NCBI RefSeq assembly: GCF_026151205.1
Contig: NC_087073.1
Location: forward strand, 9,314,411 to 9,378,410
Direction: 5' to 3'
Origin: Bolinopsis microptera
Taxonomy: Eukaryota; Ctenophora; Tentaculata; Lobata; Bolinopsidae
DNA: 64,000 nucleotides
The position numbers and the translations under genes are program-made. Under the pieces are notes generated by a model. The model was not told the origin of the DNA, ran no database searches, and worked only from the letters and a program-made list of their open reading frames with translations. Numbering within the stretch: position 1 is the stretch's first letter; every line of letters starts with the position of its first letter. Positions 1-10,462 of the stretch are shown piece by piece.

Positions 1-1347
1 AAGTCTGAATATGAACTGCACAGAACCTGCTAAATCTGATGGTGGCTGTAAAAGGATTGATGTCGATTTTTGGGGGACTGACATCCGTTATAAGAAAACT
101 GACAATTTGGAGGAATGCGAAAAGTTGTGCAAAGATACTGATGGGTGTGTTTCATTGACATACAGGTATGTTTTTCTTATTGCAGGAAACCCGTGAACTT
201 AATTTCTTTCATATAGGCTTAAAATTTGATAAAATTAAAGATCCTATCTCATTTATTTGGTTTCAGGACTTATTGTTTATAGAGTTAATGAACTGAATTT
301 CAGATCGTCAAACAGATTCTGCTGGCTAAAGAACAAAAGAGGTGGACTCAGAGGACCTTATGTAAAAGGTGGACTAGTCAGTCTCAACATGGATTGCGGG
401 GACACAAAATCTGATCAGACTTGTATCGAGGAAAACACGGATTACTGGGGAGCTGATATTGGAGGGAGAAGAGCTCTCAACTTCGACCAGTGCGAGACCT
501 TCTGTAGAGACGCCGAGGAGTGTGTCTCTATCACTTACAGAGCCGCTGATTCTCAGTGCTGGCTTAAATACAACCGATTTGGAGCTTACGGTCCTATACA
601 AAATGACGGCCTCACAAGTTTGAATATGGACTGTGCAGCACAACTTAGCTTTGAAAAAGGATGTGAAAGACTTGATATAGATTTCTGGGGGGCTGATATT
701 GGGTTCCAGACTACTGAGAGTGTGGAAAGTTGTGAAGAATGGTGTAAAAAGTCTCTTGGCTGCGCTTCTCTTACTTATAGGTTTGTTGATTTTATCTTTT
801 AATTTTGTCCAGTGATATAAACCTAAGCAAAATCCATTTCGATTTTTCGTGGGTCTACTTTGACACTGGTTATCATACAACATATTAGTTTTAATTTGAA
901 ACTTTGATCAACTTGAATTAAAGAGTTTCTTACCACTTTTATCCCAAATCATGGTTTTTAGGGAAAACCATAAACTTCTCTATTTCATATGCTAATTTCA
1001 GGGAGTCTGACTTCTCTTGTTGGCTGAAGAACAAAAGAGGGGGACTCAGAGGACCTTATGTAAAAGGTGGACTAGTCAGTCTCAACATGGACTGCGGAGA
1101 CAAAAAGTTTGACCAAACTTGTATCGAGGAAAACACGGATTACTGGGGAGCTGATATTGGAGGGAGAAGAGCTCTCAACTTCGACCAGTGCGAGACCTTC
1201 TGTAGAGACGCCGAGGAGTGTGTCTCTATCACTTACAGAGTTGCTGATTCTCAGTGCTGGCTAAAATACAACCGTTTTGGAGCTTACGGTCCTTCACCAG
1301 GCGATGGACTTACAAGTCTGAATATGGATTGTCCGACTGAAGCATAA
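1..1347 (+). CDS. PAN/apple-module protein, 3' part of gene
   Basis: Three exons are visible: 1-165 (continues upstream of the window), 304-780 and 1002-1347 (stop TAA). Both introns are phase 2 and interrupt the same YR codon; donors are gtatgt and gtttgt, acceptors aatttcag. The protein is a string of about 75-residue Cys-rich modules of PAN/apple type (pattern DYWGADIG, then C..FC, C.S.TYR, CWLK, SLNMDC). Four are seen: modules 1 and 3 are split by an intron at YR, modules 2 and 4 are not. Modules 2 and 4 are almost identical in DNA, while 1 and 3 are more diverged, so a two-module unit was duplicated recently. Such modules are usually extracellular and bind protein or carbohydrate; the signal peptide would lie upstream. 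It ends SLNMDCPTEA. Family call is by motif spacing; the ligand is unknown. Confidence 0.8.
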
Positions 1348-2065
1348 ATATTCGGACAAAACTGTCAGTCGGAAATGCAAATTAAGTGAATTGATATTTG
1401 ATACATTCCTAATGATAAACTTTATATTTTGACATGAGATCTATCAAAATTCACAAAAATTAATAATATTTTTTCTGATTCTATGTATAATGTATGTTTT
1501 ATCCTTCCAAAGATTCAAATCTCTTTTTGAATGGGCTATTATTCCAATAATAGATATTGTGATATCAGGCAACGATGAGATTAAACTAATCTTCATTTTG
1601 AAGTCTTATACTTCAGTAATATGGTATCAAGGCTAAGGCAAACTGTTCCCTATCCAACGATTTCGATCAAAACTAAATTCATAACAAATCACTGGTTTTT
1701 GGGCTAGATATTATTATTAAAATGAGGATTAGAATTAAAATCAAATTTACACAGCAATTACACCATGGGATAATTAAATAGTTTAAAGCAATAAATTATG
1801 ATTATACAATACAAATTTATGAATGAAAATTAATAAGTTACAATATAGTTGATTTTTCGATAAAATGTAACCATTGGAATATAACGAAAATTACATAAAT
1901 ACCCACTTTTAAAAATGAAAATTTATGTACCAAGATTATGGTTGTGAGATGTGACTTAATTAAAAATCTAAGATTATATGTTTGTAAAAATTCACCGTTT
2001 ATTGCACCAAAAGTTGACATCACAACAATGTGACTCATAATTAATGTTCCTATCTGAATATTACA
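1348..2065. other. AT-rich intergenic, convergent gene ends
   Basis: This stretch lies between the 3' ends of the PAN-module gene (+) and the first BTB gene (-). Only short chance ORFs are present and no repeat or RNA gene was recognised. Confidence 0.6.
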
Positions 2066-3670
2066 TCACTTAATAACATATGCCACAAGTCTGCATCTGG
2101 TATCATCATCGACAACATTCCTTAGGTATCTCGAATTCAGCCCGCCACTTCCGACTAGAGCGTTATCCTCTTTTAATTTGTAATTTGTATGAAATGTAAT
2201 GTATCCCCAGTTCCACAATTTCTTTGACATATCACACGATGGCTTACCACACCATGATATTGGAAGTGTCTTAAATTGTTTATTTTCATCATGTCTCTCA
2301 AGGGCAAAATGAAGTTTGGGTACAATTGAGCGATCGTCAATAACCTCCAAACTATTCCATTTCATACAAAATGTATCGGGATCATTCTTTTCCATTGAAT
2401 TTATTGATAGCATAAATTTATGCTCAGCTAAATCAGGATCAGACACTCGGAATCTGAAGTCTCCATCTTTCAGGAACATATTTTGGACAAACTCTGTACC
2501 ACTGAGTTCACATATAATAAAGCTTACATTCGGTTTGTCTGTCTTTGTGACAAGTTGTTCACTGTTTTGAACAAGTTCTGCCAGTTTACTAGCATTTAAT
2601 GAGGACTTGACAATATCAACATAATCATAGTACATGTTGCTCCATCCACGACGCTCCTTTACTGCAATAATTTTTTTGACAATCCAAGAAGAAATCTTAA
2701 TATCATGGCGGCCAAAGTGTCGTAACTTAGTGTAAAGTCCATCAAAAAACATGTAAAGATTTGTGATACTTTTGCATGATGCCATCTTCTCGAATGAAGC
2801 AACGAAACTACAATTCCAATGTTCTTGGAGAGAGAACAATTGAACTGGAATAACAGAGTTGAACCGTTTACTTGTGCTATCCTCAAGCAAGTGGATGTAA
2901 AGCTTACAGTCTTCTTTGCTAATGTCTTCCAACTTTTTTAAAGTAGAGAAGAGTTTAGCATGTACATCGTTTCTGTTCAAATAGCAAATACTCAGATTAA
3001 CATTCTTAAGAATGTATCTACTGTTATCATCCAGCCTGTCCAAACCTTGTTTCTCAAGATGTGCAATAAGCATATTCACCAAAATATGAACATCAGATTT
3101 TACAATTGCTACAGACGTGTTAATGTGAACTTTTGTCAATGATCCCAAATCAGATAGGAACTGTTCAACGAAATTATTTCGTTTAACGGAAGAAATAGCT
3201 CTCATTTTGGTTATAACTAAGTCCAGAGAATATCGCTTCTTCAGAGCAGACATCATATAAACAGCTTCCTCGACAGCAAATAAGATATCAGGATAGCTAC
3301 TCTCACTGTCTAGTTTATCCAGATAGGACACGAAGTACTTCTCACATCTGGCACTCAGCCAGGAGATTTCAAACACATGGCTCATCTTGTTCACATCTCT
3401 GAAGTTGTCCAGGTTCATTGCCTCCACCTCTCCAGTGTAAGAAGCCTCGATAAAACAGTCAACCGCCTCCCTGCTAAAGTCCTCGACGTCAAGTGATGTC
3501 AAATGAAGGTCAGTGGTAAGGTTGTCAATCACAGGACTGTTCAAGGACAATATGATGGAGTTTGCTTTGATTGGAGACCCCTCTTTCATGTTAAAGGTAA
3601 GGTTACCGTGACTTGGCGCTCCAATGTGATGTTTTCCGAAATCTGCTGGTACACAAACTTTGGGGGCCAT
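2066..3670 (-). CDS. BTB-domain protein, tandem copy A
   Basis: Single-exon ORF of 534 aa from the ATG at 3670 (MAPKVCVP...). An in-frame GTG at 3682 is not a likely start, because a splice-acceptor-like TTTTCACAG lies just upstream (AG at 3684-3683). Residues about 20-115 read as a BTB/POZ fold (HGNLTFN, an IKAN..ILSLNSPV strand-helix, SREAVDCFIEASYTGEV, WLSARCEKYF), followed by a helical BACK-like stretch. The last about 150 residues form a separate domain with the motif SWCGKPSCDMSKKLWNWGYI and a GSGGLNSRY segment; I do not recognise it. BTB proteins commonly dimerise and act as cullin-3 adaptors, but no kelch or MATH region is visible. A paralogue follows at 5036-6670 on the same strand. 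Confidence 0.8.
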   Translation of the reverse strand: MAPKVCVPADFGKHHIGAPSHGNLTFNMKEGSPIKANSIILSLNSPVIDNLTTDLHLTSLDVEDFSREAVDCFIEASYTGEVEAMNLDNFRDVNKMSHVFEISWLSARCEKYFVSYLDKLDSESSYPDILFAVEEAVYMMSALKKRYSLDLVITKMRAISSVKRNNFVEQFLSDLGSLTKVHINTSVAIVKSDVHILVNMLIAHLEKQGLDRLDDNSRYILKNVNLSICYLNRNDVHAKLFSTLKKLEDISKEDCKLYIHLLEDSTSKRFNSVIPVQLFSLQEHWNCSFVASFEKMASCKSITNLYMFFDGLYTKLRHFGRHDIKISSWIVKKIIAVKERRGWSNMYYDYVDIVKSSLNASKLAELVQNSEQLVTKTDKPNVSFIICELSGTEFVQNMFLKDGDFRFRVSDPDLAEHKFMLSINSMEKNDPDTFCMKWNSLEVIDDRSIVPKLHFALERHDENKQFKTLPISWCGKPSCDMSKKLWNWGYITFHTNYKLKEDNALVGSGGLNSRYLRNVVDDDTRCRLVAYVIK

Positions 3671-4679
3671 TTTTAATATCACCTGTGAAAATTAGGTCAA
3701 TGATTACTGATTAGTTACAAATCGTTCGATCGATCTTCAAACTTCGTTTAATCAGATACGTAATTAAGGCCAGATAGAGGATCAGAAAGTTGATTATATA
3801 TTCTTTAGTTATGTTTTTTTAGACTTTCATCATGGTGTGCACCTTAAATTTCAACCGAAAAATGTTACAACAATCAGACACAGTAAATCATTAAACAAGA
3901 AATGCGGCCGCTTTTTTTGTGGATGGCCGCTCAATTTCCCGATCCGTGATGGCGTATTTTATCATATTCCATACAACCTGGAGATCCCAGTTTTAACTGT
4001 TTATAAGCATGCAGATATAGCGGAGTGACAGGCCGAGCGCCACCAAGTTAATATAATTCCATATTGAATTTGAAAATCGTGTATATAATTTCTATGTAAC
4101 CATATGCTTATTGTTTATGCAACCTGACACCCGACACGGATCTGTGCAAAATAGTAATAGTAACTCAAAATAATAATAGTATGCTATCAATTAGTGCCTA
4201 GTGGGATATGTACAATGTGAAATTAATAATGTACTTGGTCAGTTCAGACTTCAGCGCCGCGCGCCAACAATTATTTAATTCAGATTTGTGCGCAAAATAA
4301 CTTTGCGCAGGTAGTCACGTGGGCGATAACAGTGCGCGAGGGCAGGTACGGTCGCACACTCGCAGGCACGGTCGCAAAGCTACCATATATAAAAAAACCT
4401 CAATCGCTAACCCTTGTCCTTGACTCTTTTGTGCCTTCGGCACTTTGAGTCATGGATCGGGAAAAAATATAAACTTCGAGCATAGAATTGATTCAATTAT
4501 TAAAAACCGATTCACTTTGCAACTGCATTGTCCATTTCCTCACCTTAAAAACTTAATAATGGCGGACAGTGAGCTAAATTCTGAAAGAAATGTAAAATAA
4601 ATTAGCAATATTCAAAATAATCTCGTATCTTGTATCTTGTCTATAAAAGAGCTCTAGAATTCATCATAACACCGCAACT
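3671..4679. other. Intergenic region between tandem BTB units
   Basis: No coding exon is supported. A short GC-rich patch at about 4255-4380 carries imperfect repeats of a CGGTCGCA-type motif in an otherwise AT-rich stretch. The ORF at 3837-4028 has no recognisable protein features. Confidence 0.5.
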
Positions 4680-4900
4680 TTACGAGGAGGAACTACTCGT
4701 ATTACTGCTGTTTCTTGGACTCATAACATGTCCAATACTATCAACTACTTTAGATAGAATCAAGACATCAGATAGAGAAACTGCCCTCCTTGAAGTTCTG
4801 GAAGAAATACTGTGAGCTCTGGAAGGTTCTGTTCTAATAGACAAGTTGGAGATACAGAGGAGAGGCTGGAGGAAGTTTGTGCTGGAGTATTAACGTTGTG
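4680..4900 (-). pseudogene. Duplicated 3' fragment of the MGNL-a gene
   Basis: Read on the minus strand, 4862-4680 matches the last exon of the gene at 7332-7846, including the segment LSIRTEPSRA..SISSRTSRR and the C-terminus SPRNSS followed by a serine run and TAA (4682-4680). Toward 4900 the match continues with a roughly 20-bp insertion that breaks the frame. The 5' part of that exon and the lipidation exon are missing. It sits upstream of BTB copy A exactly as the intact gene sits upstream of BTB copy B, so it came along with the BTB duplication. Confidence 0.8.
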
Positions 4901-5035
4901 AGGGTTATTTTATCAACGCTATATCTGGGGGAAAATCAAAATTTAGGCAATGATTTTTTTAATTATCATATTATCACGATATGTTATTGAATTCTTTGCA
5001 ACCAAACATTCTGACATATTACCACTTTATGAACA

Positions 5036-6670
5036 TTAAACAATCATCATTTCACTTAATAATATATGCAACAAGCCTAAGCTACATCTGGTAGAATCAG
5101 GAATTACACAAGCAGTATATCTCGTACTTAGCCCGCCACTTCCAACTAATGCATCATCCTCGTTTAGATCGTGATTCGAATGAAATCTAATGTATCCCCA
5201 GTTCCAGAATTTCCTTGTCATACCACACGATGGCTTACCACACCATGATATTGGAAGTGTTTTGAATCCGTTATGATATTGGAAGTATCTTTCGAAAGCA
5301 AAATGAAGTTTGGGTACATTTGAAGGATCACCGAGAGACTCAAACACATTCCATTGCATACAGAATGTTTCGGGATGATCACCTTGCATTGCGTTTGTAG
5401 ATAGCAAACATTTTAACTCAGCTAATTCGGGGCTGGTCACTCGGAATCCTAAGTCTCCGTCTTTTCGGAATATATTTTGGACAAATTCTGCACCGGTATA
5501 CTCATATAATATGATGGAACCTGTGCTTACATCCAGTCCATCTGTTTTTGAGACAAGTTTGTCACTTTCCTTAACAAGCTCTGCCAGTTTCTTATAATTT
5601 ACTGAAAATTGATATATCTTGTCCACATAATCATAGGCCATATTACTCCATCCACGACGCTCTTTTACTGCGATAATTTTATCAACAATAATTGATGATG
5701 CAATCTCAAATTGGGCTTGCCGTATTTTAGTGTAAAGTCCATCAAAAAATATATACAGATTTGTTACACTTTTGCTTGATGCCATCGTCTCAAAGAAAGC
5801 ACTAAAACTGGTATTCCAATATTCTTGAAGAGATAATAATTCAATATGAGTTGCAGAGTTGAGACGTTTGCTTGTGCTTTCTTTAAGCAAGTGGAGACAA
5901 AGTCGGAAGTCTTCTTTGCAAATGTTTTCGAACTTTTCTAAAGTAGAGAAGAGTTTAGCATGTACATCGTTCCTGTTTAAATAGCAAATACTCAGATTAA
6001 CATTTTGAAGAATGTACCGACTATTATCATCCAGACTGCCCAAACCCTGTTTCTCCAGATGTGCAGTAAGCATATTCACCAAAATATGAACATCAGATCT
6101 GACAATTGCTATAGACACGTCAATGTGAACTTTTGTCAATGAACCAAAGTCAGATAGGAACTTTTCAACAAAAGCATTTCGTTTAACGGAGGAAATAGAA
6201 CTCATTTTCTTTACTACTAAGTCTAAAAAATCTCTTTTCTTCAGAGCAGACATCAAATAAACAGCCTCCTCGACAGCAAATAAGATATCAGGATAGCTAC
6301 TCTCACTGTCTAGTTTATCCAGATAGGACACAAAGTACTTCTCACATCTGGCACTTAACCAGAAGATTTCAAACACATGGCTCATCTTGTTCACATCCCT
6401 GAAGTTATCAAGGTTTATGGCCTCCACTTCCCCAGTGTAAGAAGCCTCGATAAAACAGTCAACCGCCTCCCTGCTAAAGTCCTCGACATCAACTGACGTC
6501 AAATGAAGATCAGTGGTAAGGTTATCAATCACAGGGCTGTTCAGGGACAATATAATGGAGTTTGCTTTGATTGGAGACCCCTCTTTCATGTTAAAGGTAA
6601 GGTTACCATGACTTGGTGCTCCAATGTGATGTTTTCCAAAATCTGCTGGTACACAAACTTTGGGGGCCAT
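5036..6670 (-). CDS. BTB-domain protein, tandem copy B
   Basis: Single-exon ORF of 544 aa starting at the ATG at 6670 (MAPKVCVPADFGKHHIGAPS), paralogue of the gene at 2066-3670. The BTB region (about residues 16-110) is nearly identical to copy A. The BACK-like middle and the C-terminal domain (SWCGKPSCGMTRKFWNWGYI, GSGGLSTRY) are clearly homologous but diverged, and it has a longer C-terminal tail. The acceptor-like TTTTCACAG upstream of the start is conserved (AG at 6688-6687) despite differences in the short leader, which suggests it is functional. Substrate or partner is unknown. Confidence 0.8.
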   Translation of the reverse strand: MAPKVCVPADFGKHHIGAPSHGNLTFNMKEGSPIKANSIILSLNSPVIDNLTTDLHLTSVDVEDFSREAVDCFIEASYTGEVEAINLDNFRDVNKMSHVFEIFWLSARCEKYFVSYLDKLDSESSYPDILFAVEEAVYLMSALKKRDFLDLVVKKMSSISSVKRNAFVEKFLSDFGSLTKVHIDVSIAIVRSDVHILVNMLTAHLEKQGLGSLDDNSRYILQNVNLSICYLNRNDVHAKLFSTLEKFENICKEDFRLCLHLLKESTSKRLNSATHIELLSLQEYWNTSFSAFFETMASSKSVTNLYIFFDGLYTKIRQAQFEIASSIIVDKIIAVKERRGWSNMAYDYVDKIYQFSVNYKKLAELVKESDKLVSKTDGLDVSTGSIILYEYTGAEFVQNIFRKDGDLGFRVTSPELAELKCLLSTNAMQGDHPETFCMQWNVFESLGDPSNVPKLHFAFERYFQYHNGFKTLPISWCGKPSCGMTRKFWNWGYIRFHSNHDLNEDDALVGSGGLSTRYTACVIPDSTRCSLGLLHILLSEMMIV

Positions 6671-7331
6671 TTTTAATATAATATACCTGTGAAAATTAGT
6701 TCAATGATTAGTTACAAATCGTTCAATAAATCTTCAAATTTTGTTTAATCAGATTAATAAGGCAGGTGAGAGGTTCAAAAAGTTGAGTATCTTTTTAATT
6801 GTGTTTGTGACATTCATCAGTGTGTGCACCTAAAATGTCAACCAAAAATTAGTATGTTACAACAATCAGTAGTGTGAAAAGAGCTATATAAAAAGAAACC
6901 AATATTAAGATTCAAATAAAATACAAGACTGAGAAAAACAAAGTACCGTATCGTGGCCGTCCTGTGGCCGTACTGTGGCCGTACTGTGGCTGTACCGTGG
7001 GGCGTGGCCGTATAGGGGCCGTTCATAACTTTATAGGCCTCATTTTAGCCAAACCTAATTTCGCAATTTCACCATTATACAGCATACTCTAGTTTAGTAA
7101 ATATGTAAACATGTCGTAAGAATTGAGCTTCTCCAAATATAATTGTGACAAATTGAATAAGTATGTCTTTAAACCAATTTTTTAACATATCCATGGTTAA
7201 TAACGAAAAGTGGTTTTACATTGAGCTGAATTCTGTAAGAAATTTACGTTGACTTGCAATAATATGCAATATTTGGAATAATCTATTATTTCTTGTCAAG
7301 AGCTCCAGAAATTCATCATAACACCGTAAAT

Positions 7332-7846
7332 TTACGAAGAGGAACTACTCGTACTACTGCTGTTTCTTGGACTCATAACATGTCCAATACTATCAACTAC
7401 TTTAGACAGAATCAAGACATCAAATAAAGAAAGTGTCCTCCTTGAAGTTCTGGAAGAAATGCTGTTAGCTCTGGAAGGTTCTGTTCTAATAGACAAGTTG
7501 GGGGAAACTTGTGTTGGCGTAATGTTGTGAACATTAGATCTCTGTGGTTTCAGATAGGTCGTATTATCAAAGGAAGGTAAAGTACGATTAGCTGATCCAA
7601 TGTTTTGTACAGGATTTGTAGGTTCTTTAGTCGACGATCTGCTTCTTGGAGGGGGTTCTAGTGTGCTGTTCTCCTGGAGATCACAATATCACTATATGAA
7701 GGTGTAGAATGTAGATGGATAATTGGATATAGTAAACACAATTTTACATTGACATGAAAGTGGTAAAGACTGAAGGTGCATACACTTACTGAATCCGTTT
7801 TCAAAGCATCAAGCCTCTTGTAGCAGCAAATGCATAAATTTCCCAT
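7332..7846 (-). CDS. Small lipid-anchored, Ser-rich protein MGNL-a
   Basis: Two exons, 7846-7790 (19 codons) and 7673-7332, joined in phase 0 (donor gtaagt, acceptor ctccag), give 132 aa. Exon 1 reads MGNLCICCYKRLDALKTDS: Gly2 followed by a small polar residue and a Cys cluster is a typical N-myristoylation plus palmitoylation signal, so a membrane-attached cytosolic protein is likely (inference). Exon 2 is low-complexity, rich in Ser, Thr, Pro and Arg (EPPPRSRSSTKEP; SISSRTSRR) and ends in a serine run. No enzymatic domain is seen. Its 3' exon is duplicated at 4680-4900. An AG lies immediately before the ATG (aaaagtag/ATG). Function is not recognised. Confidence 0.65.
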
Positions 7847-8147
7847 CTACTTTTGATCAACTTTTCAATAAACGACAGTTAAAATTTTTAGAAAAAGTAA
7901 AACGCATGGTTCAAATCAAACTAAAAGACAGAAATAACGGTACCATAGAATAAAATTGCTTATAGATTCTCCTTATTATGATAGCTAGAGACTTAACATG
8001 CTTTTAAGTGCCTAATCATAAACAATCAGGAAATGCTCACTTGTATAATGTACCAGTATGTATCTGATTCAAGAGTTGCTAAGATTAATATGCCATTATT
8101 TATTCTTGGATTTCACTTTATCTATTGCAGGCAATACACTCATAAAA

Positions 8148-9128
8148 TTATTTTATGAGTGATCTGCTTTTCTTTCTCACCATCTTTTTAGTCGAGCTAG
8201 TCTGTCCATATTTAAGCGCCTTATTTTCTTGCCTTCTATCATAGGACATCCTTCTGTCCCTTTCCATACGAGATTTTATTTCGTTCCCACGATGATATTT
8301 GAGAAGGGAATTTGTCCTCTTGGAACTCTTGACATCTTTCTCAAAGTTTCTATTATCTTGATTCGTCTGTCTGGAGTCTAACATAGTCGAGGCAATACTG
8401 ACTGTTGCGAAAGCGTTTAAAACTTCTTTCCCTGATTTATGTCTGGATTTGGTTGAATAGCTGGACTTGCGTGACAGTGTAGGAGAGACAGAAGGAGTTC
8501 TATCGGTTTTAGATTCGTCGCAAATAGAGCTGGGCATGAGGAACGAGTCTGTAGAGACACTGGGCTCGTCTCCGTCCACAGTCGATAAAGCGTTTCCTTC
8601 GCCACTAGGATCTCCGAAACGCCGTTTTAACTTTTCAGTCATCGATCCTTTGTGATCGGTAACGACAATGTCTGGAACATCGTGTAGAACAGGAGCACTA
8701 AAAGCTCTTGTCATGAGATGACCATCTTTAACTTTGAGAGTAGATTTATTAGCAGGTTTGTCTGGTGTAGGCTGACTGTTGAGAATACTCGTTGAGACAT
8801 CCGATGATGTTACAGAAGGAGTTTTAGGAATGACAGTGGTTGGTGAGACTGTGGTTGGTGAGACTGATTCTTTCTCTGGCTTCCTCTCAAGGTACGGTAA
8901 GAACTTTGCAGTCGGACCCTGGATATTTTAAACAGGTTAAAATATTTAATTTCTTTATCACCTAATATAACGAAAACCTCTTAAAATGCATATTCATTAT
9001 TTATATTTATTTGTGAATGTTAGGTATAAATTGTAAACACTCACATCAGATTGTGTGAAGTCGTCTGTATCGAATTGTGTCTTGAGGTTTTCACGCCTAG
9101 TATAGCAGCATATGAAAAGGTTCCCCAT
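8148..9128 (-). CDS. Lipid-anchored disordered protein MGNL-b
   Basis: Two exons, 9128-9045 (28 codons) and 8918-8148, phase 0 (donor gtgagt, acceptor atccag), predict 284 aa. Exon 1 starts MGNLFICCYTRRENLKTQFD, again with Gly2 and a double Cys, predicting myristoylation and palmitoylation. The rest looks disordered: Pro/Thr/Ser-rich with a repeated SPTT, then a basic Ser-rich region (SRKSSYSTKSRHKSGKE) and a strongly basic C-terminus (KKMVRKKSRSLIK) that could add phospholipid binding. The splice extends the frame well upstream of the internal Met at 8714. It shares exon architecture with the neighbours MGNL-a and SVIP but no clear similarity beyond exon 1. Function is not recognised. Confidence 0.65.
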
Positions 9129-10462
9129 TAAAGCATTAACTGTCAAAGACCATCTGATCGCTTGTTCTGCGGCTGTTTACAAGTATTGAAACCGGTCGAG
9201 CAAATGCTTCAGGATTCTTTACAGATCTACGATTCAGCAGCTGAGCAATTGTTGTTTCTCTTCAATTGTGCGAAGCGAAGAACTAAAAACACAACAGAAG
9301 CGAGCACAAAAGGGAAGCCAAGCCAAGATAGAAAGTCCAGGAAATGCTTGTTACAGACACTCAATATGACATTGTATAGTGTATGCGGTAATAGTTAGTT
9401 TAGTAGGTCTTTGTGCTGGACTTGATTTTCATGAGGAACAATCGACACGGAGTTACAAAATCTGGGGATCATGAGCTTTTAGACTAGACATTCAGACTTC
9501 CAGGACCGTAAGTCATTACTTGGCATGTATTCGAGTAATCGTAAGATTCTGAGACTAATTACTTTGACGAGAAACAGGATTATTTAAGAATGGTTAATAG
9601 TATAATAACAAGCTTAAGTTTTCGTTGAGAATGGAAATAAATATTAAAGTAGTATTGATTACCATTATCATAACAGTGGTCTCGAACGCTAAGAATATAA
9701 TATCTAGACAATTTAGATTAGTATTTATAAAATGTTTTATAAACTACTGTTTTATATTATAAGGCATGATAAAAAATAAACAATGGTTGTTAAAATAGAA
9801 ATTCGTTGGTTATAAACTATCGAGTTTTACTGGTTTAAAAATTTACAGTACTACTCGTTTTGTCCGGTAGCCATTATTAAATCTAAGAAGATGGGTTTAT
9901 TCTACACACGAAGTTCAATACCTAATAGGCCACACATTTTCCAAAACAAGTAAGCAATTATTACAACAGTGTTCAAACTTCTAGTATTTTCAATCTATGT
10001 ACAGTTCAATTATAATAATATTTATTGATGTAAGCTATAAATAAGCCATAATCTCATCAAGACACACAAAAAACTTCTATGAAACCACTCTGATAGACCA
10101 TTTAGTTAAGTTATCATAAAGAATTAATATCGAAAATCTGAATCACAACAAAATAATTTAGAAAAGCTTACAAACCCTGAAATATTGACATCAAACCCAT
10201 TTATTTAAGTATTTACAGACAACTCAAACAAGGTCTTTATAGTTTCTAACAACAGCCAGCATGAAATAAACTGACAATAGTTTAATTCAGGTGCAAAAAT
10301 CACCGCATTTTTGTTTGACATCATTATTTAAATCTAGCCTTGACCTGCTGAAAAAAACAAAACAAAACACAAAAAACCAGAAAATACCGGGAAGAACAAT
10401 AGACATAGTACTTGGTTTAGGGCCAGTAGAGTTATCTTGTTTTCCCACATGTGTAGCACATC
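9129..10462. other. Intergenic, upstream of MGNL-b
   Basis: No coding exon is supported. A splice-acceptor-like tctttgacag lies about 11 nt before the MGNL-b ATG on the minus strand. The rest is AT-rich with only short chance ORFs. Confidence 0.5.

Larger units (their letters stand above)
2060..7540. repeat. Tandem segmental duplication (BTB gene plus neighbour 3' end)
   Basis: Two head-to-tail units of roughly 2.5-2.8 kb: about 2060-4900 and about 5030-7540. Each has a minus-strand BTB gene followed upstream by the 3' end of the MGNL-a gene. The first 100 codons of the two BTB genes and their start-codon context are nearly identical, while the middle and 3' parts have diverged. Confidence 0.85.

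Noticed and set aside
374-883. Minus-strand 169-codon ORF
   Set aside because: Lies opposite the PAN-module exon 2, which has strong module structure and splice sites; a shadow frame.
9162-9398. Plus-strand ORF beginning MFCGCLQVLKP
   Set aside because: Overlaps the region upstream of MGNL-b, no domain or splice support, opposite strand to neighbouring genes.
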